From contig CAWGOZ010000002.1 in NCBI GenBank assembly GCA_963824345.1, positions 496,001 to 560,000 of the forward strand: a stretch of DNA of 64,000 nt. Direction: 5' to 3'. A program made the position numbers and the translations under genes. This document shows positions 55,418-63,976 of this stretch, piece after piece (position 1 is the stretch's first letter; each line of letters begins with the position of its first letter). The notes below the pieces were generated by a model. That model was not told the DNA's origin. It was given only the letters and a program-made list of their open reading frames with translations, and made no database searches. Source of the DNA: Palsa-89 sp963824345. GTDB taxonomy: Bacteria; Acidobacteriota; Terriglobia; Bryobacterales; Bryobacteraceae.

Positions 55418-56013
55418 TCTTCCTCGTTTAAGCCTGGGGCGCGACGATTGTATTTCGCCATGGACTTTTCGACGCCTTCAGCGATCATGGACTCCACTGC
55501 TTCCGACGCATAGTCCAGCAGCTCATCCAATTCTTTTCTGTGCGCCCGCTTCAACTTCGCGAGCACGATTTGAGCGCCGTCCTTTTCGCGACGGCCCCCA
55601 TGAACTCCCAGGCGAACCCGGGGGAAATCCTTGGTCCCAACCAAGCGGATAATCGAATCCACTCCGCGATGCCCGGCCGCCGAACCATTCGGCCGGATCC
55701 GCACCGACTGCCAGGGTAAATCCAGTTCATCGTAAACCAGAATCAGATCCCCTGGCGCGACCTCATTCTTCACCAGCAAACCTTGCACCGACTCGCCGCT
55801 CAGATTCATGAACGTTTGCGGCTTGGCCAGCAGCACTTTCTTGCCGGCCACCATTCCCTGCCCCACCAACGCCTGACAATCGCGGCGTCCGACGCTGATC
55901 CCACTTCGCTCAGCAAGCCTATCGATCACCAGGAACCCTAGGTTGTGGGCCGTGAATTCGTATTCCTTCCCAGGATTTCCCAGGCCAACCACCAGCTTGC
56001 CGAACTCGCCCAT
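55414..56013 (-). CDS. pth: Peptidyl-tRNA hydrolase
   Basis: A 199-residue Pth that frees peptides from peptidyl-tRNA. LVVGLGNPGKEYEFTAHNLGF holds the active-site His (HN; the usual TRHN is TAHN here). KPQTFMNLSGESVQGLL, DELDLPWQSVRIRPNGSAAGH and DFPRVRLGVHGG are the remaining signatures. It lies in the rplY-pth-rpsF arrangement usual in bacteria. Confidence 0.96.
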   Translation of the reverse strand: MGEFGKLVVGLGNPGKEYEFTAHNLGFLVIDRLAERSGISVGRRDCQALVGQGMVAGKKVLLAKPQTFMNLSGESVQGLLVKNEVAPGDLILVYDELDLPWQSVRIRPNGSAAGHRGVDSIIRLVGTKDFPRVRLGVHGGRREKDGAQIVLAKLKRAHRKELDELLDYASEAVESMIAEGVEKSMAKYNRRAPGLNEEE

Positions 56014-56020
56014 GGAATCC

Positions 56021-56104
56021 AGAATTCAGAAGTCAGAATCCAGAATGAAGGTGGCGGCCGTTCCGTCCGCATTCTGAATCCTGAATTCTCGAATTCTGAA
56101 TTCT
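56021..56104. repeat. Imperfect inverted repeat built of GAATTC-like units
   Basis: The left arm (56021-56047, AGAATTCAGAAGTCAGAATC...) pairs imperfectly with the right arm (56070-56104, CATTCTGAATCCTGAATTCT...) around a GC-rich 22-base loop. The arms are themselves made of short AGAATTC/GAATTCTG units. It lies in the rplY-pth gap on the minus strand, could form a long hairpin in the mRNA, and may belong to a dispersed repeat family. Confidence 0.7.
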
Positions 56105-56112
56105 TCTTTTCA

Positions 56113-56802
56113 CTACTTCTTCTTCCCCTTCTCCGGCTCCGCCTCGGCCTCTTCTTCCTTCTTGCCCTTCTTGATTACTTCGGGTTCCGAGGGTGTAACG
56201 GCGGCGCCCGCTTCGGCGGCAGGCGTCTCCACCACCTCGGCCTTCAGCGCCACCACGTGCGCGATTACCTGCTCGGGCGCGCTGACCAACTTGATCGATC
56301 CGCCCAGCGGGATATCGCTCGCGCGCAAGTTCTGGCCGATCATCAATTCGGTTACGTCCATCGTATACAGCTCCGGAATCTCATCCGGCAGGCATTCGAT
56401 CTCGATCTCGCGCGTGATCACCTCCAGCAAGCCGCCCTGCAGCTTCACTCCTTTGGGCTCGCCGGTGGTATGCACGCGAACCTTGAACGCGTTGCGCTTG
56501 GCCAGATCGATCCGCTTCAGATCGACATGCAGCAAATTCTCCTTCACCGGATCGCTTTGCCAGTCCACGATCATCACCGGCGTATCCTCGCCGCCCTCGA
56601 CCGACAAGTTGAAAATGGTGTTGTGGCCGGTGTTGCTGTGCAGAATCTTGTTGACGTCCTTGGGATTCACCGCGATCGCTACGGCCGCCTGCTCGGAGCC
56701 ATACAAAATCGCCGGCGCCAGTCCCTTCACGCGCAAACGGCGCGCCTCATTTTTGCCGCGCGACTCGCGCGGTTCGGCGCTGACTGTAATTTCTTTTCTC
56801 AT
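56113..56802 (-). CDS. rplY: 50S ribosomal protein L25/CTC
   Basis: A 229-residue CTC-type L25: SAEPRESRGKNEARRLRVKG and PAILYG at the start, then a C-terminal beta domain (EIECLPDEIPELYTMDVTEL) and a Lys/Glu-rich tail. It binds 5S rRNA. It lies between prs and pth, the common order. Confidence 0.96.
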   Translation of the reverse strand: MRKEITVSAEPRESRGKNEARRLRVKGLAPAILYGSEQAAVAIAVNPKDVNKILHSNTGHNTIFNLSVEGGEDTPVMIVDWQSDPVKENLLHVDLKRIDLAKRNAFKVRVHTTGEPKGVKLQGGLLEVITREIEIECLPDEIPELYTMDVTELMIGQNLRASDIPLGGSIKLVSAPEQVIAHVVALKAEVVETPAAEAGAAVTPSEPEVIKKGKKEEEAEAEPEKGKKK

Positions 56803-56825
56803 TTTTTGTCTCTACTCCGGCAGGT

Positions 56826-57770
56826 TTAAATAAATAGGGTGCTTACCGAACCATCCTCGTGAATGGATTGGATGGCCCGGGCTAACAAGGGCGCCACCGA
56901 CAGGACCTTGATGCGGCCACAACGCACGGCGTCCTCGCGCAAGGGAATCGAATTGGTGACCACTACTTCCTGCAAACACGCTGTTTCGATTCGCTCCACG
57001 GCCGGTCCCGACAATACCGCATGCGTGGCGCAAGCGCGCACGCTCAGCGCGCCATGCTTCAGCAGCGCCTCGGCGGCTTTCACCAGCGTCCCGGCGGTAT
57101 CAATCAGATCGTCCACAATCAAACAATGCTGCCCTTCCACGTCGCCGATAATGTGCATCACTTCGGCCACGTTCACTTCGGTCCGGCGCTTATCGATGAT
57201 CGCCAGCGGCGCGTTCAAATGCTTGGCGAAAGCGCGCGCGCGCTCCACGCCCCCGGCGTCCGGCGAAACCACGGTCATGTCCCTGCGTCCGATGGACTCG
57301 AAATATTCCAGCATCACCGGCGCGGCGAATAAATGATCCACGGGAACGTCGAAGAACCCCTGAATCTGAGCCGCGTGCAGGTCCAAAGTAAGCACACGAT
57401 CCGCGCCGGCCCTCTGAATCAGGTTGGCTATCAACCGGGCGGAAATGGGCATGCGCGGCTTGTCTTTCCGGTCCTGCCGCGCATACCCATAATAGGGTAG
57501 CACTGCCGTGATGCGCTCCGCAGAAGCCCGTTTCAGCGCGTCGATCATCAGCAGCAGTTCCATCAGGTGCCGGTCCACCGGAGTGCAGGTGGGCTGCACC
57601 GCGAAAACATCCGCACCGCGCACGTTCTCCAGGATCTGCAAGCGAATTTCGCCGTCCGAAAAAGGCTCCACTTCCGCCGCGCCCAGCGGGCAACCCAAAG
57701 AAGCGCAAATCTTGGCCGCAAGCGCCGGGTTGGCGTTGCCGGTAAAGATCTTCAGTTGCTCGAATCTCAT
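56826..57770 (-). CDS. prs: Ribose-phosphate pyrophosphokinase
   Basis: PRPP synthase makes the activated ribose for nucleotides, His and Trp. The ATG at 57770 (MRFEQLKIFTGNANPALA) overlaps the ispE stop as ATGA, so it is preferred over an upstream start; 314 residues, the standard length. Motifs: DLHAAQIQGFFDVPVDHL (divalent-cation and ATP site) and LIVDDLIDTAGTLVKAAEAL (PRPP loop). Confidence 0.97.
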   Translation of the reverse strand: MRFEQLKIFTGNANPALAAKICASLGCPLGAAEVEPFSDGEIRLQILENVRGADVFAVQPTCTPVDRHLMELLLMIDALKRASAERITAVLPYYGYARQDRKDKPRMPISARLIANLIQRAGADRVLTLDLHAAQIQGFFDVPVDHLFAAPVMLEYFESIGRRDMTVVSPDAGGVERARAFAKHLNAPLAIIDKRRTEVNVAEVMHIIGDVEGQHCLIVDDLIDTAGTLVKAAEALLKHGALSVRACATHAVLSGPAVERIETACLQEVVVTNSIPLREDAVRCGRIKVLSVAPLLARAIQSIHEDGSVSTLFI

Positions 57771-58690
57771 CGTGCGTACCGGTCGTGGGGCGGCCATGTT
57801 CGATTTCCTGGCGACACTTCCAACTGCCGCCGCCAAAGCGCCTGGTAGCGGCTGCGGGTCACCATCGCGAAGGGAGACACCTGATAGCTTGAAAACTCTC
57901 TCTGGAACCTATCGGCAGCGCGATCCCTCGAATTACGGTCGGGAAACAATCCGAACAGCGCGGACCCGCTCCCGCTCATCATCGCACGCCAAGCACCTAA
58001 TTTTAGCAACTTTTCTTTGATCGATTTTAGTGGAGGGTGCTGTCCAAACACAACCGCCTCAAAATCATTCGTCCACTCCGAGGCCATATCGCCCGCAACC
58101 GCCTGGAATTCGTTGATTCTATCACCCGATCCTTCAGGCGCCGCTTTACGCTGCAATGCCTGGTACGCAGCCGCGGTCGAGGAATGGATTCCAGGCGCGA
58201 TCAGCAGGCCCGGCCGCGATGGCGCATCCGGCAGCGGATAAACCTCCGCTCCCCGGCCGATGCCTAGGGCTGTCCCGCCCGTCAGGAAAAACGGAACATC
58301 CGAGCCCAGTTCCGCCGCCAGTTCCAGCAGCGTCTCGAACGGTATGCGTTTGCCTAGCACCACCGGAAGCGCCAACAAGACCGCCGCGGCATTGCTCGAC
58401 CCGCCGCCCAAGCCGCTACCCAGTGGAATGCGCTTGAAAAGATCAAAGCGCAGCCGCCCCACCGCGTGCGCCGCCTTCATGACGCTATCTGCCGCCCGAA
58501 GAATCAGATTGCCAGGAATATTCAAGTTGGAGTTCAATCCGATTCGCGTCCGTCCGCGCTGGTATTCGATATCGATGGTGTCGGCCAGCGAGATGGTCTG
58601 AAAGATCGTGCGCAGCTCGTGGAAGCCGTCCGGGCGCTTGCGCAGAACCCGCAGATCGAGATTGATCTTGGCCAGCGAACGAACTCGCAT
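57767..58690 (-). CDS. ispE: 4-diphosphocytidyl-2-C-methyl-D-erythritol kinase
   Basis: IspE phosphorylates CDP-ME in the MEP isoprenoid pathway. The 307-residue product has the substrate-binding AKINLDLRVLRKRPDGFHEL and the GHMP-kinase ATP loop PLGSGLGGGSSNAAA (about 90-104). It abuts apt: its start codon begins at the last base of the apt stop region (58690). Confidence 0.96.
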   Translation of the reverse strand: MRVRSLAKINLDLRVLRKRPDGFHELRTIFQTISLADTIDIEYQRGRTRIGLNSNLNIPGNLILRAADSVMKAAHAVGRLRFDLFKRIPLGSGLGGGSSNAAAVLLALPVVLGKRIPFETLLELAAELGSDVPFFLTGGTALGIGRGAEVYPLPDAPSRPGLLIAPGIHSSTAAAYQALQRKAAPEGSGDRINEFQAVAGDMASEWTNDFEAVVFGQHPPLKSIKEKLLKLGAWRAMMSGSGSALFGLFPDRNSRDRAADRFQREFSSYQVSPFAMVTRSRYQALWRRQLEVSPGNRTWPPHDRYAR

Positions 58691-59205
58691 CAGTAGCGAA
58701 TCAGGGAGTGAACCCCGAAGCCATGCAACTTCTCGCGCCCTTTCAAAAAATCCAGTTCCAGGATGAACCCCAGGCCGGCCACTTTTCCATGCAGCGTCTC
58801 CACCAGACGCGCGACTGCCGCTGCGGTCCCACCCGTCGCCAGCACGTCATCGATGATCAGAACGTGTTGCCCGGGCGAAACGGCGTCCTTGTGAATTTCG
58901 AGCACGTCGGTGCCGTATTCCAGGGCATATTCGATGCGCTCGCGTTCCGCCGGAAGCTTCTTTTCCTTGCGCACCGGGATGAAACCGTATCCCAGCGCGT
59001 AAGCCACGGCGGGGGCGATAATGAAGCCCCGCGCTTCGATGCCAAGCACTACATCGATCGGTGTGGAGCGATAATGCTCGGCCAGCGAATCGATCACGCC
59101 CTTGAATCCCGTGGAATCCTTCAGCAGCGTGGTGATGTCATAGAAATTGATTCCGGGCTTCGGGAAATCGGGTACTTCCCGGATGAGGGCCTTGAGCTGA
59201 TCCAT
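58690..59205 (-). CDS. apt: Adenine phosphoribosyltransferase
   Basis: A 171-residue salvage enzyme converting adenine and PRPP to AMP. The PRPP loop is VLIIDDVLATGGTAAA (about 120-135) and the N-terminal RDVPDFPKPGI-like segment reads REVPDFPKPGINFYDITTLL. First gene of the apt-ispE-prs-rplY-pth-rpsF-rpsR-rplI block. Confidence 0.97.
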   Translation of the reverse strand: MDQLKALIREVPDFPKPGINFYDITTLLKDSTGFKGVIDSLAEHYRSTPIDVVLGIEARGFIIAPAVAYALGYGFIPVRKEKKLPAERERIEYALEYGTDVLEIHKDAVSPGQHVLIIDDVLATGGTAAAVARLVETLHGKVAGLGFILELDFLKGREKLHGFGVHSLIRY

Positions 59206-59250
59206 TGAGAGAATTCGTATTGTAACATCCAGGGTCGCTAAACTAGCTGC

Positions 59251-59634
59251 ATGCCACTACTCGGTAGTTCTAAAATTACGGCCTTCAGCGCCACCGCCGA
59301 CCCCGATCGCGCCAAGGCGTTTTATCGCGATCAGCTCGGGCTCAAATTGGTTGGCGACGAACCCTTCGCCTTGGTCTTCGATGCCAATGGAACCATGCTG
59401 CGCGTTCAAAAAGTGAAAGAGGTCGGCGAAGCGAAGTACACCACCTTGGGCTGGAACGTGTCCGATATTTCGGCCACGATCGACGAGCTCGAAAAAGCTG
59501 GTGTGAAGTTCGAGCGCTACGGACTTCCGGGCCAGGACGAAAAAGGCATCTGGACCCCGCCGGGCAGCTTGGCAAAAATCGCCTGGTTCAAGGATCCGGA
59601 CGGCAACATCCTAAGCCTCGCCCAGTTCTCCTAA
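59251..59634 (+). CDS. VOC-family protein
   Basis: A 127-residue single VOC unit: FSATADPDRAKAFYRDQLGLKLV, GTMLRVQKVKE and WFKDPDGNILSLAQFS. Divergent from apt. It overlaps the 3' end of the vapC-like gene by 4 bases. Substrate unknown. Confidence 0.88.
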   Translation: MPLLGSSKITAFSATADPDRAKAFYRDQLGLKLVGDEPFALVFDANGTMLRVQKVKEVGEAKYTTLGWNVSDISATIDELEKAGVKFERYGLPGQDEKGIWTPPGSLAKIAWFKDPDGNILSLAQFS

Positions 59635-60029
59635 TAGGCTGATGGGAGCGGGTAAAATCGCAGGTCGGACATCGGGAAGTCCTTCGGGTTATCGGTCGCG
59701 AAGTGGAGTCCGTTGGTAATCGCCACAGCGGCGATCGTAAGGTCCGGAAGAGCTAGAGTCTTGCCCTTTTGACGCCATTCTCGATACAGTGCGCCGGCGT
59801 ATTTGGCGACCTCCAAGGTCACTGGATAAAACTCCAGACTGGCCAGGAACACCTCGGTCCTATTGGCTTCATTGGGGCGCATTCCCATCGAGACTTCCGT
59901 CACGTTGATAGGACAACATGCAAGCAATGTGCCTTCGGCTAGCAGCCCTTCCAGTAGCTGGCTGCGACGGTTTCGATCATTGATGACGTCGATGATGACA
60001 CTACTGTCGAGCAGGCAGGTAGAGGCCAT
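59631..60029 (-). CDS. vapC: PIN-domain toxin (VapC-like)
   Basis: A 132-residue PIN nuclease. The acidic residues are in LLDSSVIIDVIND (D7), NVTEVSMGM (E at about 45) and LPDLTIAAVAITNG (D at about 96), matching the Mg2+ site of VapC ribonucleases, and TDNPKDFP is typical at the end. It starts directly after vapB with no gap. Confidence 0.92.
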   Translation of the reverse strand: MASTCLLDSSVIIDVINDRNRRSQLLEGLLAEGTLLACCPINVTEVSMGMRPNEANRTEVFLASLEFYPVTLEVAKYAGALYREWRQKGKTLALPDLTIAAVAITNGLHFATDNPKDFPMSDLRFYPLPSAY

Positions 60030-60308
60030 CTATTCAGCTTTCCGATGCCGCTGGATCTTTTCGAATCGTTTGACAGACTCCTGGCGTATCCCGCGAACCC
60101 AACTCGCCGCTCCGCCGGCCAGTTCTGGATGGTCTTCCGCTTTCCAAGCTCCCGCTGCGGCACGCAATGCCTCTCGCTGACGATTCAGCTTGATCTCGCG
60201 CTTGGCTAACTCCACTAAGAACGAAGTGCGCTTGCCGTGGCTGACGATCTTGTCGATTTCCGCGATCACGTCGGGAGGATACGGAACCATGACTCTTTGG
60301 CGCGGCAT
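60030..60308 (-). CDS. vapB: VapB-like ribbon-helix-helix antitoxin
   Basis: A 92-residue protein. PRQRVMVPYPPDVIAEIDKIVS and KRTSFLVELAKREIK form a ribbon-helix-helix; the C-terminus (PELAGGAASWVRGIRQESVKRFEK) is the toxin-binding tail. Directly abuts vapC. The operator palindromes lie just upstream. Confidence 0.9.
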   Translation of the reverse strand: MPRQRVMVPYPPDVIAEIDKIVSHGKRTSFLVELAKREIKLNRQREALRAAAGAWKAEDHPELAGGAASWVRGIRQESVKRFEKIQRHRKAE

Positions 60309-60334
60309 ATATTCTTACAGTATGCCATATGTGA

Positions 60335-60359
60335 TACCACGTGGTAAACCATAATGGTT
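60335..60359. promoter_or_regulatory. Two adjacent palindromes, vapBC operator candidate
   Basis: TACCACGTGGTA (60335-60346) is a perfect 12-bp palindrome. It is followed at once by AACCATAATGGTT (60347-60359), a perfect dyad around a single A. Both lie 27-51 bases upstream of the vapB ATG. Ribbon-helix-helix antitoxins bind such repeated dyads to repress their own operon. Confidence 0.65.
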
Positions 60360-60629
60360 AACCGCTTGGTTTAGACGCGCCAAAGGTGAAGCGCCGGGCG
60401 ACACGCCGCACCCGCAGTGCGTTTGTAAGCTCTGCCGCTTTTTTCCGATCAATGCCGTCCACAAAACGCGCGCGGTGTACGGCCGACGAGCCGCTTTGAT
60501 AGCGGCTTCGATCACCTCCAGCATCGGGAAAAACGGCAGCGGCTTTTGAAACGAGCCGAAAAAGACTTCCACGCCTGGGACGAACAGGAGCGCGAACAAC
60601 ATGAGAGCCCGCTCGCCATTATGTAATCG
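60360..60629. other. Stretch between vapBC and the MFS gene without a confident gene
   Basis: One minus-strand frame of 95 codons (60315-60602) is open here but runs through the operator palindromes, has no clear ribosome-binding site and resembles no family I know. I treat it as probably non-coding or decayed sequence. Confidence 0.4.
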
Positions 60630-61889
60630 CTAGCTCCGCCACACCGCCGGCCGCAAACTGAACACCAGGCCGCCCGCCAAAGCCACTACCGCCGCCGCCA
60701 GCAGCGCCGCATTGGCGATACCGAAGAACGAAGTCGCGACGCTCACCGGAAAATCGCCCAAGGGCCGCACGCCCATCATGAGCAGCGTGTTGAGGCTCAT
60801 GATCCGGCCGCGCATCCCGGTATCCACCGCCCCTTGCATCAGCGTGACCACCAGAGTGCTAAACACGCTCTGCGCGGCTGCCATCAGCAGCAACATCACG
60901 AACGCGGGCGCAAAGCTGCGGGTAAGCGCAAAGATCGCGAGAGCCAGCACCCACGCCGCGTTGGCCGACACTAAGAGCGGGCCTTTCCGCTGGTGATTCC
61001 CGAACGAGGCCACCAACAACGACCCCAGCACGGTGCCCACCCCCGATGCGGCAAACAAAAAACCCAGCTCTGTGGCGCCTCGGTGCAAAACGTTGGTGAT
61101 AAATAACGGAACCAGCAGCGCTTGGGAAGGCGCTACGAACAGCAACACGGCGTAGACCAGCACGGCCGCTGAAACCGCCGGCTGCTTTCGTATCACTGCC
61201 AGCATTTCCCTCACCGCCGACCACGTTCGCGATGGGCCTGCTGATCCAGTTGCACCCCCCGTCAACTGCGGCGGCAATAACCACAGAGCCAGGATCACCG
61301 CCATGTAGCTGCAACCGTTCAAGGCGAAATCGCCGGCTAATCCGGCCAACACCGCCACAGCGCCTCCCAGCGGAGGCCCCGCGATGGATGCCGCGTTGAA
61401 CACCAGCGTCTGCAAAGAAATGGCGTTCATCAGGTCCTCCGGGGGCGCCAGTAGCGGCAGCAATGCGGCGCGCGCCGGCTGATCGAAGCTCAACAAAGCG
61501 CCGGAAGTGAAAGCGAGCACCACCACCATCCATAACCGAACAGCGCCGGTCCAGGTCAAAGCCGCCAGCGTGAAGGCCGACAGCATCAGCAGCGTCTGCG
61601 TGCGAAACAAAAGCCGCCGCTTGTCGTGACGGTCCGCGAACGCTCCGCCCATGGGAGCAAACAGGAAAAAAGCGGATGCCTGCGCCAGCGAGACCGTCCC
61701 CAGTGCCAGAGCCGAGTTGCCGCTGAGCCGCAGAACCAGCAGGCTTTGGGCGACAATCTGCATCCAGGTGCCGAGCCCGGAAGCCAGCATGCCAATCCAC
61801 AGAATGCGGTAATGCGGGTGGCGAAGCGCCCGAAAGGTCCCAAAGGAGCGGGGTAAACCGGAGGCTCGATCGGGACCGTTGCGCGGCAC
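60630..61889 (-). CDS. MFS exporter (EntS-like, MFS_3 family)
   Basis: A 419-residue protein with about 12 membrane helices. The opening FRALRHPHYRILWIGMLASGLGTWMQ and GAFADRHDKRRLL (motif A) are typical of MFS_3/EntS exporters. It is divergent from pqqA with 69 bases between, a position where it might export a PQQ-related or unrelated metabolite. Confidence 0.9.
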   Translation of the reverse strand: MPRNGPDRASGLPRSFGTFRALRHPHYRILWIGMLASGLGTWMQIVAQSLLVLRLSGNSALALGTVSLAQASAFFLFAPMGGAFADRHDKRRLLFRTQTLLMLSAFTLAALTWTGAVRLWMVVVLAFTSGALLSFDQPARAALLPLLAPPEDLMNAISLQTLVFNAASIAGPPLGGAVAVLAGLAGDFALNGCSYMAVILALWLLPPQLTGGATGSAGPSRTWSAVREMLAVIRKQPAVSAAVLVYAVLLFVAPSQALLVPLFITNVLHRGATELGFLFAASGVGTVLGSLLVASFGNHQRKGPLLVSANAAWVLALAIFALTRSFAPAFVMLLLMAAAQSVFSTLVVTLMQGAVDTGMRGRIMSLNTLLMMGVRPLGDFPVSVATSFFGIANAALLAAAVVALAGGLVFSLRPAVWRS

Positions 61890-61928
61890 TGTGACCTATG
61901 ATAAGCTGATTCCGACCGGTAACATCGC

Positions 61929-61940
61929 AGTAAGCTTACT
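61929..61940. promoter_or_regulatory. 12-bp palindrome upstream of pqqA
   Basis: AGTAAGCTTACT is a perfect dyad 18 bases before the pqqA ATG, in the region shared with the divergent MFS gene. The pqqA ribosome-binding site GAGGAG (61944-61949) follows. Possible operator; not a known consensus. Confidence 0.4.
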
Positions 61941-61958
61941 CTTGAGGAGCACGAAAAC

Positions 61959-62036
61959 ATGACTTGGCAGACACCGAAGATTGAAGAGATCTCCTGCAGC
62001 TGTGAGATTAACTCCTACAGCAACGGCGATTTCTAA
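61959..62036 (+). CDS. pqqA: PQQ precursor peptide PqqA
   Basis: A 25-residue peptide starting at ATG 61959 after GAGGAG. It contains E16-I-N-S-Y20, the E-x3-Y pair that PqqE cross-links to make pyrroloquinoline quinone. Two cysteines (C13, C15) precede the Glu, which is unusual compared with the common W-x-K-P-x3-x-x-x-x-x-x-E-V-T-M-Y type. Its place before pqqB, C, D and E confirms the assignment. Confidence 0.9.
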   Translation: MTWQTPKIEEISCSCEINSYSNGDF

Positions 62037-62050
62037 ACTTTAAGAACTAA

Positions 62051-62965
62051 ATGCTGGTGAAGGTCCTCGGCGCGGCCGCTGGCGGCGCATTTCCTCAGTG
62101 GAATTGTGCCTGTCAACAATGCCAGCGGTTGCGATCGGGAACTTTCAAAGGTCAACCCCGCTCCCAAGCTCAAATCGCGCTCAGCGAAGATGGTCTTTCG
62201 TGGACGCTGCTGAACGCATCCCCCGATATTAGATCTCAAATCGAAGCCACGCCGTGTTTGTGGCCCAATTCCCCCGATAACCAGCTCCATTCCCCGATAC
62301 AGGCAGTCGTAATTACGGCCGCCGAAGCGGACACAGTGGCCGGTCTGCTCTCACTGCGCGAGTTTCAGCCCCTGGACATTTACGCCACTCGTTCCGTACT
62401 GCGAATCCTTCGCGACGACAATAGCCTGTTCGCGCTGCTCGACCGCGTGCCGCATCAGGCGTCGTGGAAGGAGATTCAGCCGGACGTCGAGTTTTCCGCG
62501 GGCGGGCTTAATTTTCAACCATTTACCTTGCCCGGAGGCTTCCCTGGCTTCGTTTCTTCAAATCGTCAATCCGAGCTGGTAGCCGGCGAAGCTGTCCTCG
62601 GCCTGTTGATCGATTCGCCCTCCGGCGGCCGCATGGCGTACTTGCCCGGCGTCGCGAAAGTCGAAGAATCCTGGCGCGAGTGGCTCGACGAGTGCGACCT
62701 GCTGCTTTTCGACGGCACCTTCTGGACCGAGGACGAACTGTGCCGGGTACGCGGCGGCGGCAAACTGGCTTCCGCCATGGGACACCTTGCGCTGTCCGGT
62801 CCCTGCGGTTCGCTCGCGGCGCTGAGTAACCTCAAATGCGCGCGCAAGATTTTTTTCCATATCAACAACACCAACCCGATTCTGGATGAATCCAGCCCCG
62901 CTTATGCCCGGGTACGGGATGCCGGATGGGAAGTGGCTCGCGACGGGATGGAGATCCGAATATGA
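62051..62965 (+). CDS. pqqB: PQQ biosynthesis protein PqqB
   Basis: A 304-residue metallo-beta-lactamase-fold protein. The N-terminal VKVLGAAAGGAFPQWNCACQQC holds the CxCxxC zinc-binding site typical of PqqB, and the FFHINNTNPILDESSPA segment is conserved. Acts in a hydroxylation step of PQQ synthesis. Overlaps pqqC by 4 bases. Confidence 0.95.
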   Translation: MLVKVLGAAAGGAFPQWNCACQQCQRLRSGTFKGQPRSQAQIALSEDGLSWTLLNASPDIRSQIEATPCLWPNSPDNQLHSPIQAVVITAAEADTVAGLLSLREFQPLDIYATRSVLRILRDDNSLFALLDRVPHQASWKEIQPDVEFSAGGLNFQPFTLPGGFPGFVSSNRQSELVAGEAVLGLLIDSPSGGRMAYLPGVAKVEESWREWLDECDLLLFDGTFWTEDELCRVRGGGKLASAMGHLALSGPCGSLAALSNLKCARKIFFHINNTNPILDESSPAYARVRDAGWEVARDGMEIRI

Positions 62966-63690
62966 TCCCGCTCAGCGCTCAATCCTTAGAGGGGCAATTG
63001 CGCGCTGTCGGCGTGGAGCGCTATCACCACCAGCACCCCTTTCATCGCCTCATGCACGAAGGTAAGCTGACCCGCGGTCAACTCCAGGCATGGGCCTTCA
63101 ATCGCTACTACTATCAAAAGACCATCCCCATCAAGGACGCGCTGATCCTGGCCCGCTGCGAATCGTCCGAATTCCGCCGCGCCTGGCGCAAACGCATTGT
63201 CGATCATGATGGCGAGCCCGGCACGCCCGGCGGTATCGAAAAGTGGATCAGGCTGGCCGAAGCCACCGGCGTCCCGCGCGATCTGGTCATCTCCGAACGC
63301 GGCGTACTACCCGCAGTCCGCTACGCGGTGGATGCGTACCTGGCGCTGGTCACCAAGTACAGCTTTGTGGAAGCGGTAGCGTCGTCGCTCACCGAAATGT
63401 TTTCCAAGGATCTCATCAGCCTGCGCATGGATCGAATGGTGGTGCACTATCCCTATCTCTCGTCCAGTCTCGGCTATTTCGAATCGCGGCTCTCCCAGGC
63501 GCCCGAGGATGCCGGCTTCGCGCTCAATTGGGTGAAGCAAAATGCGACCACCCGCGCGGAACAAGATGCCGCGATTGGTGCCTTGCGCGCGAAGTGCGAT
63601 ATTCTGTGGGCGCAGTTGGACGCGCTCTATTTCGCCTATGTGCAGCCAGGTTGGCCTCCCCCGGGCGCTTTCCGGCCGGCAGTTGACTAA
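62962..63690 (+). CDS. pqqC: PQQ synthase PqqC
   Basis: PqqC does the final ring closure and eight-electron oxidation to PQQ without a metal. The ATG at 62962 overlaps the pqqB stop (ATGA), giving 242 residues. Signatures: HHQHPFHRLMHEGKLTRGQL, WAFNRYYYQKTIPIKDALIL and RIVDHDGE. Within the compact pqq operon. Confidence 0.96.
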   Translation: MIPLSAQSLEGQLRAVGVERYHHQHPFHRLMHEGKLTRGQLQAWAFNRYYYQKTIPIKDALILARCESSEFRRAWRKRIVDHDGEPGTPGGIEKWIRLAEATGVPRDLVISERGVLPAVRYAVDAYLALVTKYSFVEAVASSLTEMFSKDLISLRMDRMVVHYPYLSSSLGYFESRLSQAPEDAGFALNWVKQNATTRAEQDAAIGALRAKCDILWAQLDALYFAYVQPGWPPPGAFRPAVD

Positions 63691-63694
63691 AGTG

Positions 63695-63976
63695 ATGACG
63701 GAACCGGCCACCACCCACGTTCCCCGTTTGGCAGCCGGCTGCCGGATGACGCAGTCGGCCGATCTTGGCCCCGTGCTGCTGTTGCCCGAGAGCATGCTGC
63801 GGCTGACCGGACCCGGCCCGCGCATCCTCGAACTGTGCGATGGAACGCGCACGCTCGCCGATGTAATCGCCGCGCTGCAATCCGAGTTCAGCGCTGCCGA
63901 CCCCGCGATGATCCAACGGGAAGTGCTGGCTTTTGTCGCGTCCTTGAATGAGCGCCGGGCCTTGGATTTTACATGA
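63695..63976 (+). CDS. pqqD: PqqD peptide chaperone
   Basis: A 93-residue PqqD, the RRE-fold protein that presents PqqA to PqqE. PRLAAGCRMTQSADLGPVLL and LCDGTRTLADVIAALQSEF are typical. Start at ATG 63695, 4 bases after the pqqC stop; its stop overlaps the pqqE ATG. Confidence 0.94.
   Translation: MTEPATTHVPRLAAGCRMTQSADLGPVLLLPESMLRLTGPGPRILELCDGTRTLADVIAALQSEFSAADPAMIQREVLAFVASLNERRALDFT

Noticed and set aside
60315..60602. 95-codon minus-strand frame upstream of vapBC
   Set aside because: Includes the operator palindromes, lacks a ribosome-binding site and has no family resemblance.
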